A stretch of DNA of 64,000 nt from JALHUB01 sp050010555 (GTDB taxonomy: Bacteria > Chloroflexota > Dehalococcoidia > DSTF01 > JALHUB01). Shown here one piece after another: positions 45,914 through 57,241 of this stretch; position 1 is the first letter of the stretch, and every line of letters begins with the position of its first letter. Under the pieces are notes generated by a model, which worked only from the letters and a program-made list of their open reading frames with translations, had not been told where the DNA came from and did not search any database. The translations under genes and the position numbers were made by a program. The DNA lies in contig JBEKKV010000001.1 in the NCBI GenBank assembly GCA_050010555.1, forward strand, positions 1-64,000, read 5' to 3'.

Positions 45914-47034
45914 CTGTCCACCTCGCCGAGAACGATGTCCACGGAGCCGAGGATGACGACGGCGTCGGCGACGTAGTGCCCGACGATCATCTGCTTCAGC
46001 GCCGTCAGGTTGCTCAGGCAGGCGGAGCGGATCTTCAGCCGATAGGGCTTCTCGCCGCCCTTGGACACCAGGTAGATGCCGTACTCGCCGCGTGGGTTCT
46101 CCGTGCGCATGTAGACTTCGCCGGGGGGCAAGCGCAGCCGTCGCGGCGCCTTCTCCGGCATGATTGGCCCGTCCGGCATCTGCTCCAGAGCCTGCTCGAC
46201 GATGCGCACGGACTGCCGCATCTCCTCCATTCGCACCAGATAGCGGTCGTACACGTCGCCGTGGGTGCCGGTTGGGATGTCGAATTCGAAGCGGTCGTAG
46301 ATGGAGTAGGGGTCGTTGCGACGCAGGTCGAAGGGGAGGCCGCAGGCGCGCAGCATCGGGCCGGAGAGGCCGTAGTCGATGGCGTCCGGCCGCGAGATGA
46401 CGCCGATGTCGCGGCAGCGCGTGATGAATATCTCGTTCGTCGTCAGCAGCCGGTCGATGTCGTCGATGCCGACGCGCGTTTGGCCGCAGACCCAGCGGAC
46501 GCGCTCCTTGAAGTCGGCGGGCACGTCCCAGACGACGCCGCCGGGACGGAAATAGCCGTACATCATGCGGTCGCCGGTCAAGGCATCGAAGATCTCCTGG
46601 ATGTACTCGCGCTCGCGGAAGGCGTAGGTGAACGCGGTGCCGTATACGCCGGTATCCGTGGCGAAGGCGCCGATGAACATGTAGTGGCTCGTGATGCGGT
46701 TCAGCTCCGAGAGGATGATGCGGATGTACTGCGCGCGCTCCGGCGGCTCCAGGCCGGCCAGCCTCTCGACCGCCATGCAGTAGCACATCTCGGCGTTGAA
46801 CTGCGCCAGGTACTCCGTGCGGTCCTGGTAGATGAGGCCCTGGCGGTAGTCGACGTTCTCGGAGAGCTTCTCGGCGCCGCGGTGCATGTAGCCGATGTGC
46901 GGCACGACGTCGACGACCCTTTCGCCGCTGACGGTGAGCACCATGCGGAAGACGCCGTGAGTCGCCGGGTGCTGCGGCCCGACGTTGACGTTGATATCGA
47001 TCGTCTCAAGCTTGCGTTCCTGCTCCGTCACCAT
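45910..47034 (-). CDS. nuoD: NADH-quinone oxidoreductase subunit D
   Basis: 374 residues from ATG 47034, sharing one base with the nuoC stop (TGATG); longer in-frame sequence is nuoC out of frame and is rejected. Landmarks: NVGPQHPATHGVFR, GYMHRGAEKL, LNRITSHYMFIGAFATD and CGLPFDLRRNDPY. The quinone-binding His and Tyr are in GPQHPATHG and the DR(T/V)EYLAQFNAEM region. It is the 49-kDa hydrogenase-related subunit, encoded separately from NuoC. Confidence 0.94.
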   Translation of the reverse strand: MVTEQERKLETIDINVNVGPQHPATHGVFRMVLTVSGERVVDVVPHIGYMHRGAEKLSENVDYRQGLIYQDRTEYLAQFNAEMCYCMAVERLAGLEPPERAQYIRIILSELNRITSHYMFIGAFATDTGVYGTAFTYAFREREYIQEIFDALTGDRMMYGYFRPGGVVWDVPADFKERVRWVCGQTRVGIDDIDRLLTTNEIFITRCRDIGVISRPDAIDYGLSGPMLRACGLPFDLRRNDPYSIYDRFEFDIPTGTHGDVYDRYLVRMEEMRQSVRIVEQALEQMPDGPIMPEKAPRRLRLPPGEVYMRTENPRGEYGIYLVSKGGEKPYRLKIRSACLSNLTALKQMIVGHYVADAVVILGSVDIVLGEVDR

Positions 47035-47657
47035 CAGCCGCCGCTCTCCCCAGACGGGCCTTCCGGCTCGCCGCCCTCGCCAGCGATGCTTTCGTAGCCG
47101 GCGGGTACATGCCCGACGTTCGCCGCCGCAGCGCCCAGACGCGATCCTTGCCACTCTTCCACCTGCGCCAGGGGGTTGTCCTTGCGCAGCGGGTGGTGGT
47201 CTGTCATGTCGTCCGGAAGCAAGAGCGGGACGGGATTCGGGTGCCCTTCGAAGACTATGCCGAACATCTCCGCCGTCTCCCGCTCCAGCCAGTCGGCGCC
47301 TTTCCAGACGGACGCGGCAGACGCCACGCGCGGGTCGTCCTGCGGCAGGCGCGTCTTCAGCGTTACGCCGTGACCGTGGGTGAACGAGTAGAGCTGGTAG
47401 ACGACCTCGAGCCCCGCTTCTTCGTGGTCGACGCCGAGGAGGCAGCGCAGGTACTTCAGGTCGAGCTGCGGGTCGTCTTTGGCCGTGCGCAGGACTTGCA
47501 GGACGTCTTTTCGGTCGATGGTGAGCATGACGTCGACTGGGCCCTGCGACGCGACGAACTCGATGTCGGGCAGAGCTTCGCGGAACAGGTCGGCGATCGT
47601 GCCGGGCTCGGGCGGGACGATCGGGGCCTCCTGCGGCCCTTCGTGCGGAGCGGTCAT
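47034..47657 (-). CDS. nuoC: NADH-quinone oxidoreductase subunit C
   Basis: 207 residues. Core motifs are YLRCLLGVDHEEAGLEVVYQL, SVWKGADWLERETAEMFGIVFEGHP and LLLPDDMTDHHPLRKD. The C-terminus has an extra Gly/Glu-rich tail of about 35 residues not seen in compact NuoC. It overlaps nuoB by ATGA and nuoD by one base. Confidence 0.94.
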   Translation of the reverse strand: MTAPHEGPQEAPIVPPEPGTIADLFREALPDIEFVASQGPVDVMLTIDRKDVLQVLRTAKDDPQLDLKYLRCLLGVDHEEAGLEVVYQLYSFTHGHGVTLKTRLPQDDPRVASAASVWKGADWLERETAEMFGIVFEGHPNPVPLLLPDDMTDHHPLRKDNPLAQVEEWQGSRLGAAAANVGHVPAGYESIAGEGGEPEGPSGESGG

Positions 47658-48238
47658 CCGATGTTCCTCCGCTCACGCATGATCATGTCCTGGAGGCAGA
47701 TCAGACCATCGATGAGCGCCTCGGGCCGCGGTGGGCAGCCGGGCACGTAGACATCGACGGGGACAAGCTTGTCAACGCCCTGCACCACGCGGTCGTAGCG
47801 CGTGTAGGGGCCGCCGTTGGTGGCGCAGGAGCCCATGGCAATCACCCACTTGGGGTTCGGCATCTGCTCGTACAGCAGCTTGACGGAAGGCGCCATCTTC
47901 TTCGTCACGGTGCCGGCGACGATCATGACGTCGGACTGCCGCGGCGACGCCCAGGGCACGATGCCAAAGCGGTCGAGGTCATGGTGCGACATGTAGGCGG
48001 ACATCATCTCGATGGCGCAGCAGGCGAGCCCGAACGTCATTGGCCAGAGGGAGGACTTGCGCGCCAGGGCGAGGACGTAGTCGGCAGGCGCCTGGACGAT
48101 TCCGGGCAACACCTGCCGGTAGAAGGCGTGAGGGCGCTCGACCTGCACGGGGCGCAGGCGCTCGGCCTCGCGCTCCAGGCTTGTCAGCGGGTGTGGAGTC
48201 GTCGTCGTGTCGCCCCTGTCGATCTCTTCTACCGCCAC
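47654..48238 (-). CDS. nuoB: NADH-quinone oxidoreductase subunit B
   Basis: 194 residues. The cluster N2 ligands are present: the Cys pair in GLACCAIEMM, Cys in MGSCATNGG and Cys in VPGCPPRPEALIDGL. An N-terminal extension of about 40 residues precedes the core. It overlaps nuoA by 10 bp. It passes electrons from the last cluster to quinone. Confidence 0.96.
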   Translation of the reverse strand: MAVEEIDRGDTTTTPHPLTSLEREAERLRPVQVERPHAFYRQVLPGIVQAPADYVLALARKSSLWPMTFGLACCAIEMMSAYMSHHDLDRFGIVPWASPRQSDVMIVAGTVTKKMAPSVKLLYEQMPNPKWVIAMGSCATNGGPYTRYDRVVQGVDKLVPVDVYVPGCPPRPEALIDGLICLQDMIMRERRNIG

Positions 48239-48594
48239 TCCAGCGCTCCCTTCTTCCAGGCGTAGATCAGGCCGGCGCCCATGACGGCGAGGAAGAGGAC
48301 CATCTCGAAGAAGGCGGCTTTGCCCACGCCGACGAAGCTAACGGCCCAGGGGAAGAGGAAGACGGCTTCCGCGTCGAAGACAAGGAAGAGGATAGCGTAC
48401 AGGTAGTAGCGGATGCTCATCTGGGTGCGGACGCGGCCAATGGGGAGCATTCCGCACTCGTAAGGGGTTGATTTCGCCTTCGAGGAAGAGAACGGCGCTA
48501 GAATCCTGGCGGAGATGAGGGCGGCCAGGACCATTCCCACGCCAATTCCCACAGCCAGAAGGACGGCCGCGTAGTTATTCCAGAGGGTTTGCAA
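48229..48594 (-). CDS. nuoA: NADH-quinone oxidoreductase subunit A
   Basis: 121 residues, three membrane helices; KSTPYECGMLPIG holds the conserved Cys loop and FLVFDAEAVFLFPWAVSF the conserved Asp/Glu region. It is the first gene of the operon with a good promoter upstream. No nuoE, nuoF or nuoG follows anywhere in the cluster. Confidence 0.95.
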   Translation of the reverse strand: MQTLWNNYAAVLLAVGIGVGMVLAALISARILAPFSSSKAKSTPYECGMLPIGRVRTQMSIRYYLYAILFLVFDAEAVFLFPWAVSFVGVGKAAFFEMVLFLAVMGAGLIYAWKKGALEWR

Positions 48595-48636
48595 AAGATC
48601 ACCGCTATGAGAAAAGTGCAGGCAACCTACGCCGGA

Positions 48637-48665
48637 ATGCTATCAATGGGCGAATTTAGGGTCAA
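48637..48665 (-). promoter_or_regulatory. nuo operon promoter
   Basis: On the minus strand TTGACC (48660-48665), a 17-bp spacer and TAGCAT (48637-48642) lie about 45 bp before the nuoA start, in the short gap after valS. No operator palindrome is evident. Confidence 0.55.
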
Positions 48666-48716
48666 TTATTCCGGAATCGCGGCTCTCCCCAGCGGGGAAG
48701 GTGGTTGCCCGACGGG

Positions 48717-51407
<2,691 letters not shown>

Positions 51408-51569
51408 GGCTCTCTCGCGGTGTGACGGACGCGACGAAACGCCTCGGCGAAAGCGGGCTCACGAACGGGATCCCGGGCCGAGGACGTGGTAGGCATAGGA
51501 TACGGGGCGCCAATCGTAGGGGCAAGAGCGAGGGCCAGGCCGTGCGAAGCGCCCGCGAGTAGGGCTGGG

Positions 51570-52442
51570 CTAGTGGCCGATCGGCCAAGAGGCTGAGTCC
51601 TCTTGGCCTCGGGCATCACGCCAGTGGGTGTCAATTCGAAAGGCTGCGCTCGGGTGGCTAAAGTGACGGAGGCGGACACGGAATCTGTTGCCAGGGGGCA
51701 TGATGTCCACCGGGAAAACGCCCTCATCCCTCAAGCAGATGTTGCCAGCGTTTAGGGTTTCATAGGTGACATTGAAGACGTCTGAATCCCCGTCGTTTTG
51801 AAATAGAAGGTAGTAATCATAGGCGCTTCTTCCCTGGGCTGGTTCGGATGTGAGGCTCACCTGGACGCGACCCGGCCGATCGGGCAAGAGATGGAACTCC
51901 TCAGCAAAGCCTGGTTGGCGCGCGAAGAGTTCGCCGATCTGGTGGCGGGTGAGCGGCGTCACGGTTCGTGAGGATCTACCCCAGGCGGTGCCTTTGTGGA
52001 AGTGAGGCGCACGGGGGCTCCTAGGGATTCTGACGATCACGAAACCTAGCGCAGCATCCGATGGCGACGTGACGGATGACGTCTGAACCGTCAAGGGACC
52101 GTCGAGGGCTTGCCGGGCAACGAGCTCAATTCGCTCTGGGGCGCCCGCAAGGGTAATAGGATGGAGAGCGGCGGCGCGCCCTTCGTCATCCTCTTCGATT
52201 CCGTAGATAAGGGTGCCACCGTCGGAATTTGCGAAGGAGGCTATCGCTTTGGCGATAGGATCACTGTGCCCAGCCTCAGGCAACTGCTGCTTGAATTCCA
52301 GGTGGTCGGACTCCTCAACGCGTTCGGCGACGAGAAGCTCAACGTGAGCGAACTTGGAAGGCGCTTGGGGGTCAGACGGATCCGGTTGTGGGGACTCGGG
52401 CGCGGGTCTGTCGTCGCTAGCACTACTATCTTCGTCGTTCAA
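51570..52442 (-). CDS. AlbA_2 (Schlafen-like) domain protein
   Basis: About 290 residues; TTG start at 52442 with a weak GAGG upstream, so the start is uncertain. An acidic Pro/Ser-rich N-terminus (1-35) precedes an AlbA_2 domain (about 40-175) with ESDHLEFKQQLP, IAKAIASFANSDGGTLIYGI and RTPHF-like APHFHKGTAWGR. The C-terminal 110 residues look beta-rich (YYLLFQNDGDSDVFNVTYE) and unlike the usual AAA_4 winged-helix partner. AlbA_2 proteins bind nucleic acids or nucleotides and occur in regulatory and defence settings. No defence neighbours are present; function unknown. Confidence 0.78.
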   Translation of the reverse strand: MNDEDSSASDDRPAPESPQPDPSDPQAPSKFAHVELLVAERVEESDHLEFKQQLPEAGHSDPIAKAIASFANSDGGTLIYGIEEDDEGRAAALHPITLAGAPERIELVARQALDGPLTVQTSSVTSPSDAALGFVIVRIPRSPRAPHFHKGTAWGRSSRTVTPLTRHQIGELFARQPGFAEEFHLLPDRPGRVQVSLTSEPAQGRSAYDYYLLFQNDGDSDVFNVTYETLNAGNICLRDEGVFPVDIMPPGNRFRVRLRHFSHPSAAFRIDTHWRDARGQEDSASWPIGH

Positions 52443-52468
52443 GGTAGAATGGCCTCATTTCAAAGAGG

Positions 52469-52484
52469 GCCACGCCCCCGTGGC
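52469..52484 (-). terminator. Short hairpin after the ferritin gene
   Basis: GCCACG (52469-52474) pairs with CGTGGC (52479-52484) around a four-base loop, followed on the minus strand by CCTCTTTG. It lies in the 65-bp gap between ferritin and the AlbA_2 gene. The U run is weak. Confidence 0.35.
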
Positions 52485-52507
52485 GACTTAGGCGCGCCGC
52501 GTTGCCG

Positions 52508-53023
52508 TTATTGAGCTTGCGCGGGTGGCGGGACGAAGACCCGTAGGGCCAGCTCGCGGTCCAGCATCAGCAGACCGGCGCCGTCGCTGCCGATGAGCCT
52601 CAGGTTGCGCAGGACCCGGTTCGCCGACTCCTCTTCCTCCACCTGCTCGTTGACAAACCATTGCAAGAACGTGCCGGTCGCGTGGTCGGACTCGGCGGCG
52701 GCGGCGCTGGCGAGGGCGTTGATGAGCCCGGTCACCTTCTGCTCGTGGGCGTAGACGTCGGAGAAGGCGTGCTCCGGCGATTGCCATTCGGTCGCCGGAC
52801 CGTCGATCGGCGCGAGGACGACGCGGCCGCCGCGACTGCTTATGAAGTCGAAGATCTTCAGGCCGTGCATCTGCTCTTCCTGGAACTGGACGCGCATCCA
52901 GTTGGCGAAGCCGTCGAGGTCCAGGGACTCGAAGTAGGCGCTCATGGAGAGATAGAGGTAGGCGGAGTAGAGCTCCGCGTTGAGCTGGGCGTTCAGCCTC
53001 TGCTGCATGTCGTCACTGAGCAT
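52508..53023 (-). CDS. ftn: Non-haem ferritin
   Basis: 171 residues from ATG 53023, preceded by AAGGAGGG at the right distance; the frame continues upstream but that part is Usp sequence out of frame. Four-helix bundle with the ferroxidase ligands: Glu in NAELYSAYLYLSM, EEQMH (Glu and His) and the later EQVEEEESANRVLR. It lacks the haem-binding Met context of bacterioferritin. It should store iron; the feo import operon lies 38 kb away. Confidence 0.93.
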   Translation of the reverse strand: MLSDDMQQRLNAQLNAELYSAYLYLSMSAYFESLDLDGFANWMRVQFQEEQMHGLKIFDFISSRGGRVVLAPIDGPATEWQSPEHAFSDVYAHEQKVTGLINALASAAAAESDHATGTFLQWFVNEQVEEEESANRVLRNLRLIGSDGAGLLMLDRELALRVFVPPPAQAQ

Positions 53024-53045
53024 AAGTCCCTCCTTGCCCGCGATT

Positions 53046-53966
53046 TTAGCTTGCCCGCGACTGACGCGCCTCGCCGGCGCTCCTGGCGAGCGGCAGCGCA
53101 TGGTTGTTGGTCTCGCCGTTGCGAGCGCGGGCGACGAGGAAGAGCAGCGGAAAGGTCGCCCGCTCCAGCAGCATCTGCACGACGCGCGCCCGCCCGGGAG
53201 AGAGGCGCCCTTTCCAGGAGGCGATGAGCAGGTCGCAGTCGGAATCGGCGGCGTAGCGGATGATCTCCTCACCCGGATCGCCGACGCGCAGGGCGACGAC
53301 CATGTTAGCGTTTCGCGGCACGCCGGCAACGGCGAAGCTGCTGCGCAGGAACTCGTCCTGCCAGGCTTCGAGTTCGTGGCGCGGATCGTCGAGGAAGACG
53401 GGCGAAGCGGGGGCGCGCGCCGTCTCCGGGTTGGAGTCGACGACGTGGAGCATGAGCAGCCGCGCGTTGGAGCGCGAAGCGAGAATGGACGCCTCTTCGA
53501 CCGACAGCGTCGACTCGAAGTTGCCGTCGAGCGGGATGAGGATGCGCCGCAGGTGCTGCAGGCGATGGACCTGGGTGCCGGCGTCGAGGGCGGAGCGCAG
53601 GACGAACACGGGACAGGGCGGGTTCTGGAGGACGTGCAGGGTGACGTGACCGGCCGGCTCGTCGAGGTTGCCGCCTTCGCCGTGGCTGGACATCAGTATC
53701 GCTCCGGCGTGGATCTCCCAGGCGATGCGACGGATTGTCTCCGCAGGATCGCCGGTGGCGTTGATGAGAGTGATCTGCGTCTGCCATTCGTCACCGAGGT
53801 TCAGACGCGCCGCCGTTTCTTCCGCTGTGAGCGGCCGCGGCGATACGTAGAGCACCTGGATATCATTCTCCTGTAACTCGGCAATCGCCTCCGCTACCCG
53901 CAGCGCTTTCTCTGCCGGCATGGACCCGTCGAGCGGGACCAGCAGCGGCGCAGTCTCAAGTAACAT
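53046..53966 (-). CDS. Tandem universal stress protein
   Basis: 306 residues from ATG 53966 (AGGGAG upstream). Two Usp domains in a row (about 8-145 and 155-285). The first starts LLVPLDGSMPAEKALRVAEAIA and has MSSHGEGG; the second starts ILIPLDGNFESTLSVEEASIL and has IASWKGRLSPG. Both retain parts of the G-x2-G-x9-G nucleotide motif, more clearly in the first. Its start overlaps the GH65 gene by 11 bp, so the two are coupled. The ligand, probably ATP, is inferred. Confidence 0.9.
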   Translation of the reverse strand: MLLETAPLLVPLDGSMPAEKALRVAEAIAELQENDIQVLYVSPRPLTAEETAARLNLGDEWQTQITLINATGDPAETIRRIAWEIHAGAILMSSHGEGGNLDEPAGHVTLHVLQNPPCPVFVLRSALDAGTQVHRLQHLRRILIPLDGNFESTLSVEEASILASRSNARLLMLHVVDSNPETARAPASPVFLDDPRHELEAWQDEFLRSSFAVAGVPRNANMVVALRVGDPGEEIIRYAADSDCDLLIASWKGRLSPGRARVVQMLLERATFPLLFLVARARNGETNNHALPLARSAGEARQSRAS

Positions 53967-56205
53967 CGGAGTCTCCCTTTCTGCCGATGGCCGACCAGAA
54001 GGTGACGGCGGGGTCGTAGCTGAAAGACTGCCAGTGGCCGGGTTCAACCAGGCGCTCCTCCATGTTCACGCGCACACGCGCCGGGGCCCCATCGATTCTC
54101 ACCTCCATTACTGATTTGGCGCCGATCCGAATGTCAACGCGGCGCTTCTGCCAGAGGAACGAGTATTCCAGATTGTCGGTGCCGCTGGGCAGGAAGGGGT
54201 CGAAGCTGATGCTTTCGGCGTTGAACTTCAGCCCGGCCAGGCCGAATGCTACCGTCTGACGGAGCGCGCCCAGCGAGCCGATTCGCACGCCGCCGGCAGC
54301 GCCGCGGAAGGGGGGCACCATGTCGATGCCGATAGACTGGTCGAGGTACTTGCGGCAGAGGGCGTCGTCGCGGATCCAGGCAGCGATAAGGGCGTGGATC
54401 GGCGGGCTGAGGGAACTCGTGTGGGCTGTCATCGGCTCATAGTAGGCGACGTTCTTGCGCGCCGCAGCCTCTGTCCACAGCTCCGGCAGGAGGCGTATCG
54501 CCATCAGGACGTCGGCCTGCTTGACGGCGCGCATCCGCTGCACTGCTTCGTGGCCGACGGCGATGTCGAGCGGGACGCCCGCCCGGAGATAGGACGCGAC
54601 GTCGACCGGCTGCAGGCTGAAGAAGCCGTCGAACTGCTCCACCAGCTCGTCCTTGAGGAAGGTGCTGCGCTTGATCCGCTCGCCGACGCGCCGCCACTCC
54701 TGCGGATCGTTGGGTTTGATGTGAAGCCGTTTCATCAGCGACTCGGCCGCCTCGGGGTCCGACTCCCGCAGCTTCGTCGCGTAGGATTCTGCTTCGAGGA
54801 GCGTCCAGCGGGCCATCCCGTTGGTGTAGGCGTTGTTGTCGACGCCCTCGTGGTACTCGTCGGGGCCGATGACGCGTCGAATCGAATACAGGTGGTCGGA
54901 GGGCGAGACGCGGCTGTGCCAGAAGCGGGCGCATTCGAAGAGGATCTCGCCGCCGAAGTCGCGCATGAAGTCGTCGTCGCCGGTCGCGCGCCAGTACTCG
55001 ATAACGGCGTAGGCGACGGCGGAGGTCACGTGGTTCTCCTGCTCGCCGTTCAGCACGCGCACCGCGGAGCCATCGGGAAGGGCGACGAAGTCCGGCGTGC
55101 GGTCCTCGCCGGTGTCGGTCGATTCCCAGGCGTACATGGCGCCGCGGTAGCCGAACGATTTCGCGCGATGACGGGCGGCATCGAGCGTGCGGTAGCGATA
55201 GAGAAGGCAGGAACGCGCCGCTTCCGGCCAGAGGAGCGAGAGGAAGGGCAGGATGAAGAGCTCTGTGTCCCAAAAGACGTGCCCGTGATAAGCGATGCCC
55301 GACAGGTCGCGCGGGCCGATGGAGCTGAGGCCGTCGTTCACGGTTGCAGAGGACATCAAGTGATAGCTGGCGAAACGGAGCGACTGCTGCAGAATGTCGT
55401 CCCCCTGGATCTTCGTATTCGCCAGCGACCAGCGGTCCCGCCACACCCGTTTGTGTTCGTCCGCCAGCTTCTCCCAGGAAAGGTCGTTTTTCTGATTGGG
55501 GCGCTGCTCACGCGCGATGACCTCGCTCACCAGGTCGAGGACCAGCGGCTGGTTGATGTTTACCTCCGCCGCTATCGAAGACTTCGTCAGCAGCGCCGGC
55601 TTTCCGTCAACGAAGAGCCACGTCTTTGCCCACGTCTGCGGCTCCGTCGTCGGTGGCTCTTCCTGGGCGGGCCAGTGCAGCGGCGACTTGTCGGCGACGT
55701 TCGGCAGAGCAACGACGATCTGTTGCGGCCCTTCGCCAGTCTCCAGCGACAGGACGAGCCGGTAGAGGTAGAGCTCCGGCCGGGAGGCGCAGGCCAGGCG
55801 TTGCGAGCGCCAGAGCCAGGAGCGGCCATGACGGTCGGTGAAGGACCAGGTCCGGTGGAGGGTAGCCTCACGCATGTCCAGTTTTCGGGAATGCGAGTTG
55901 GTGCGGACGCTGGACATGCTGAAGTTGAGCGTCTCCGCGCTGACGAAGAGCGTCGAAGGGTCGGGGAGGGTCAGCAGCGTCTGGCCGGCGGGCCCGGAGG
56001 TCGGGACGAAGACGCCGGCGACGATGATCATGGGGTTGGACGCCGGGTTGCCCTCTTCCAGCGCCGCGCGAATGCCGAATTGGCCGTTGGCGACGGCGAA
56101 GACGGCCTCGGCGCCGCGCTCGTTGAGCGGGTCGAACCCTTCCGCGACGAGCGCCCAGGACTCTTCTTCGCCCGCCATCAGCTCACTGGTAGTGTCGACT
56201 GCCAC
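53956..56205 (-). CDS. GH65 family glycoside phosphorylase
   Basis: 749 residues from GTG 56205, which has GGAGA seven bases upstream; an ATG at 56178 that overlaps the previous stop (TGATG) is also possible. N-terminal beta-sandwich (ANGQFGIRAALEEG), linker helices, (alpha/alpha)6 barrel with FWDTELFILPF and the catalytic-Glu motif VIGPDEYHEGVDNNAYTNGM, and a small C-terminal beta domain. GH65 enzymes phosphorolyse maltose, trehalose, kojibiose or nigerose to glucose-1-phosphate; which one cannot be read here. It is coupled to the HAD phosphatase gene. Confidence 0.93.
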   Translation of the reverse strand: MAVDTTSELMAGEEESWALVAEGFDPLNERGAEAVFAVANGQFGIRAALEEGNPASNPMIIVAGVFVPTSGPAGQTLLTLPDPSTLFVSAETLNFSMSSVRTNSHSRKLDMREATLHRTWSFTDRHGRSWLWRSQRLACASRPELYLYRLVLSLETGEGPQQIVVALPNVADKSPLHWPAQEEPPTTEPQTWAKTWLFVDGKPALLTKSSIAAEVNINQPLVLDLVSEVIAREQRPNQKNDLSWEKLADEHKRVWRDRWSLANTKIQGDDILQQSLRFASYHLMSSATVNDGLSSIGPRDLSGIAYHGHVFWDTELFILPFLSLLWPEAARSCLLYRYRTLDAARHRAKSFGYRGAMYAWESTDTGEDRTPDFVALPDGSAVRVLNGEQENHVTSAVAYAVIEYWRATGDDDFMRDFGGEILFECARFWHSRVSPSDHLYSIRRVIGPDEYHEGVDNNAYTNGMARWTLLEAESYATKLRESDPEAAESLMKRLHIKPNDPQEWRRVGERIKRSTFLKDELVEQFDGFFSLQPVDVASYLRAGVPLDIAVGHEAVQRMRAVKQADVLMAIRLLPELWTEAAARKNVAYYEPMTAHTSSLSPPIHALIAAWIRDDALCRKYLDQSIGIDMVPPFRGAAGGVRIGSLGALRQTVAFGLAGLKFNAESISFDPFLPSGTDNLEYSFLWQKRRVDIRIGAKSVMEVRIDGAPARVRVNMEERLVEPGHWQSFSYDPAVTFWSAIGRKGDSDVT

Positions 56206-57098
56206 TGAAGTATCTCCGCAAACGTTCTTGGGCCGCCGGCGAGCTTGATGACCGGCTCCGGCACGCCGGCCGGCTCCGGCCCGACGGAGATGAAGGCGGC
56301 GTTTTGGGCCTCGGGGATGAGCATGCGCGCGTCGCTGCCCGAGAACCCGCCGACGTCTCCGAACTCGTCGCCGGCGACTAGCACATCATCGTTTTCGATG
56401 GCGTTTTCCCGCGCCACGCTCTCGAACAGCCAGACAAGGGAATCGCCCTTGTCCGTCAAGCCCACTTCCACGTACTTGCCGTCGCTGGTTATGCGCGGCC
56501 GCGCCAGGCCTGCGCCGCGGGCAAGCTCGGCGGCAAGCTCTATCACGTCGCCGATCTCCGCGAAGCCGGCCGCGCGGACCCGATCCCTGGTCGCGGCGAT
56601 GAGGTCGCTGATCTTCGCTTTCGGCGGGTCGGCCCATTCGGGGAGCGGGATCAGATCGACCTTGCGGCGATTCAGGCGCTGGTAGATGATCACCGTCTCC
56701 AGCCCTCTCGCCCGTAGCTCTCGCTGGAGCTCCTCGGCGGCGGCAGTCAGTTGCTGCTCTTCGACGGCGCTGGCCACGCGGCCGTAGACCTGGCGGCGAA
56801 CGCCCGCCGCGTCGTAGGACCAGACTTCGGAGCCGCGATTCGTGCAGACGACAAGGTTCTTCGCTCGCGCTTCCGGCGAGAGCAGCAGGAGCGACTGGTT
56901 CTCCAGGTTCTCGACCTTGGTGCCTGTTACCGGCGCTATCCAGACGCCGCGAAGGAGAAGCGCCTCCAGCGCGCGGTTCAAGTCGGGCACGGGCGTCTGG
57001 CGGTCGGGTACAGCCGTGCCGTCCCAGTCGAATATGATGAGCTCGAAGCGACGGTGCAGGGCTTGAGGCAGACTGTCCACTCTGCTTGGGCTGGTCAT
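56178..57098 (-). CDS. HAD-superfamily hydrolase (Cof/TPP-like)
   Basis: 306 residues. Motif I is FDWDGTAVPDR; motif II probably VTGTKVENL; the Lys motif III region is KISDLIAATRDR or KYVEVGLTDKGDS; motif IV is AGDEFGDVGGF. The cap insertion between I and III is of the IIB type, as in sugar-phosphate phosphatases such as trehalose-6-phosphate phosphatase. It overlaps the GH65 phosphorylase gene by 28 bp. Together they may interconvert disaccharides and phosphosugars. It is not a beta-phosphoglucomutase by its cap. Confidence 0.87.
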   Translation of the reverse strand: MTSPSRVDSLPQALHRRFELIIFDWDGTAVPDRQTPVPDLNRALEALLLRGVWIAPVTGTKVENLENQSLLLLSPEARAKNLVVCTNRGSEVWSYDAAGVRRQVYGRVASAVEEQQLTAAAEELQRELRARGLETVIIYQRLNRRKVDLIPLPEWADPPKAKISDLIAATRDRVRAAGFAEIGDVIELAAELARGAGLARPRITSDGKYVEVGLTDKGDSLVWLFESVARENAIENDDVLVAGDEFGDVGGFSGSDARMLIPEAQNAAFISVGPEPAGVPEPVIKLAGGPRTFAEILQWQSTLPVS

Positions 57099-57241
57099 GG
57101 TCCCTCTCCTAAGGACCTCCCGGGCGCGCCTGCCGCCCCCGAGAAGGACATGGCCTTCGGCTATTTGCGCTATGATACCACGAAGGCGAACGAAGGCGCT
57201 TCGGGGCCGTTTGATCTCGCGGCGGCCGTCGGCTAGGCTGG

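Noticed and set aside
45914..46786. N-terminal extension of nuoH
   Set aside because: This part is nuoD in another frame; the ATG at 45913 overlaps the nuoD stop.
47035..47676. N-terminal extension of nuoD giving an apparent NuoCD fusion
   Set aside because: The upstream residues are not NuoC sequence but nuoC read out of frame; NuoC is encoded separately.
51408..51569. T-box leader of valS
   Set aside because: The 160 bp upstream shows no specifier-loop or antiterminator (UGGN) arrangement that I can recognise.
53024..53329. N-terminal extension of ferritin
   Set aside because: It is the Usp gene out of frame; the AAGGAGGG-preceded ATG at 53023 starts the ferritin fold.
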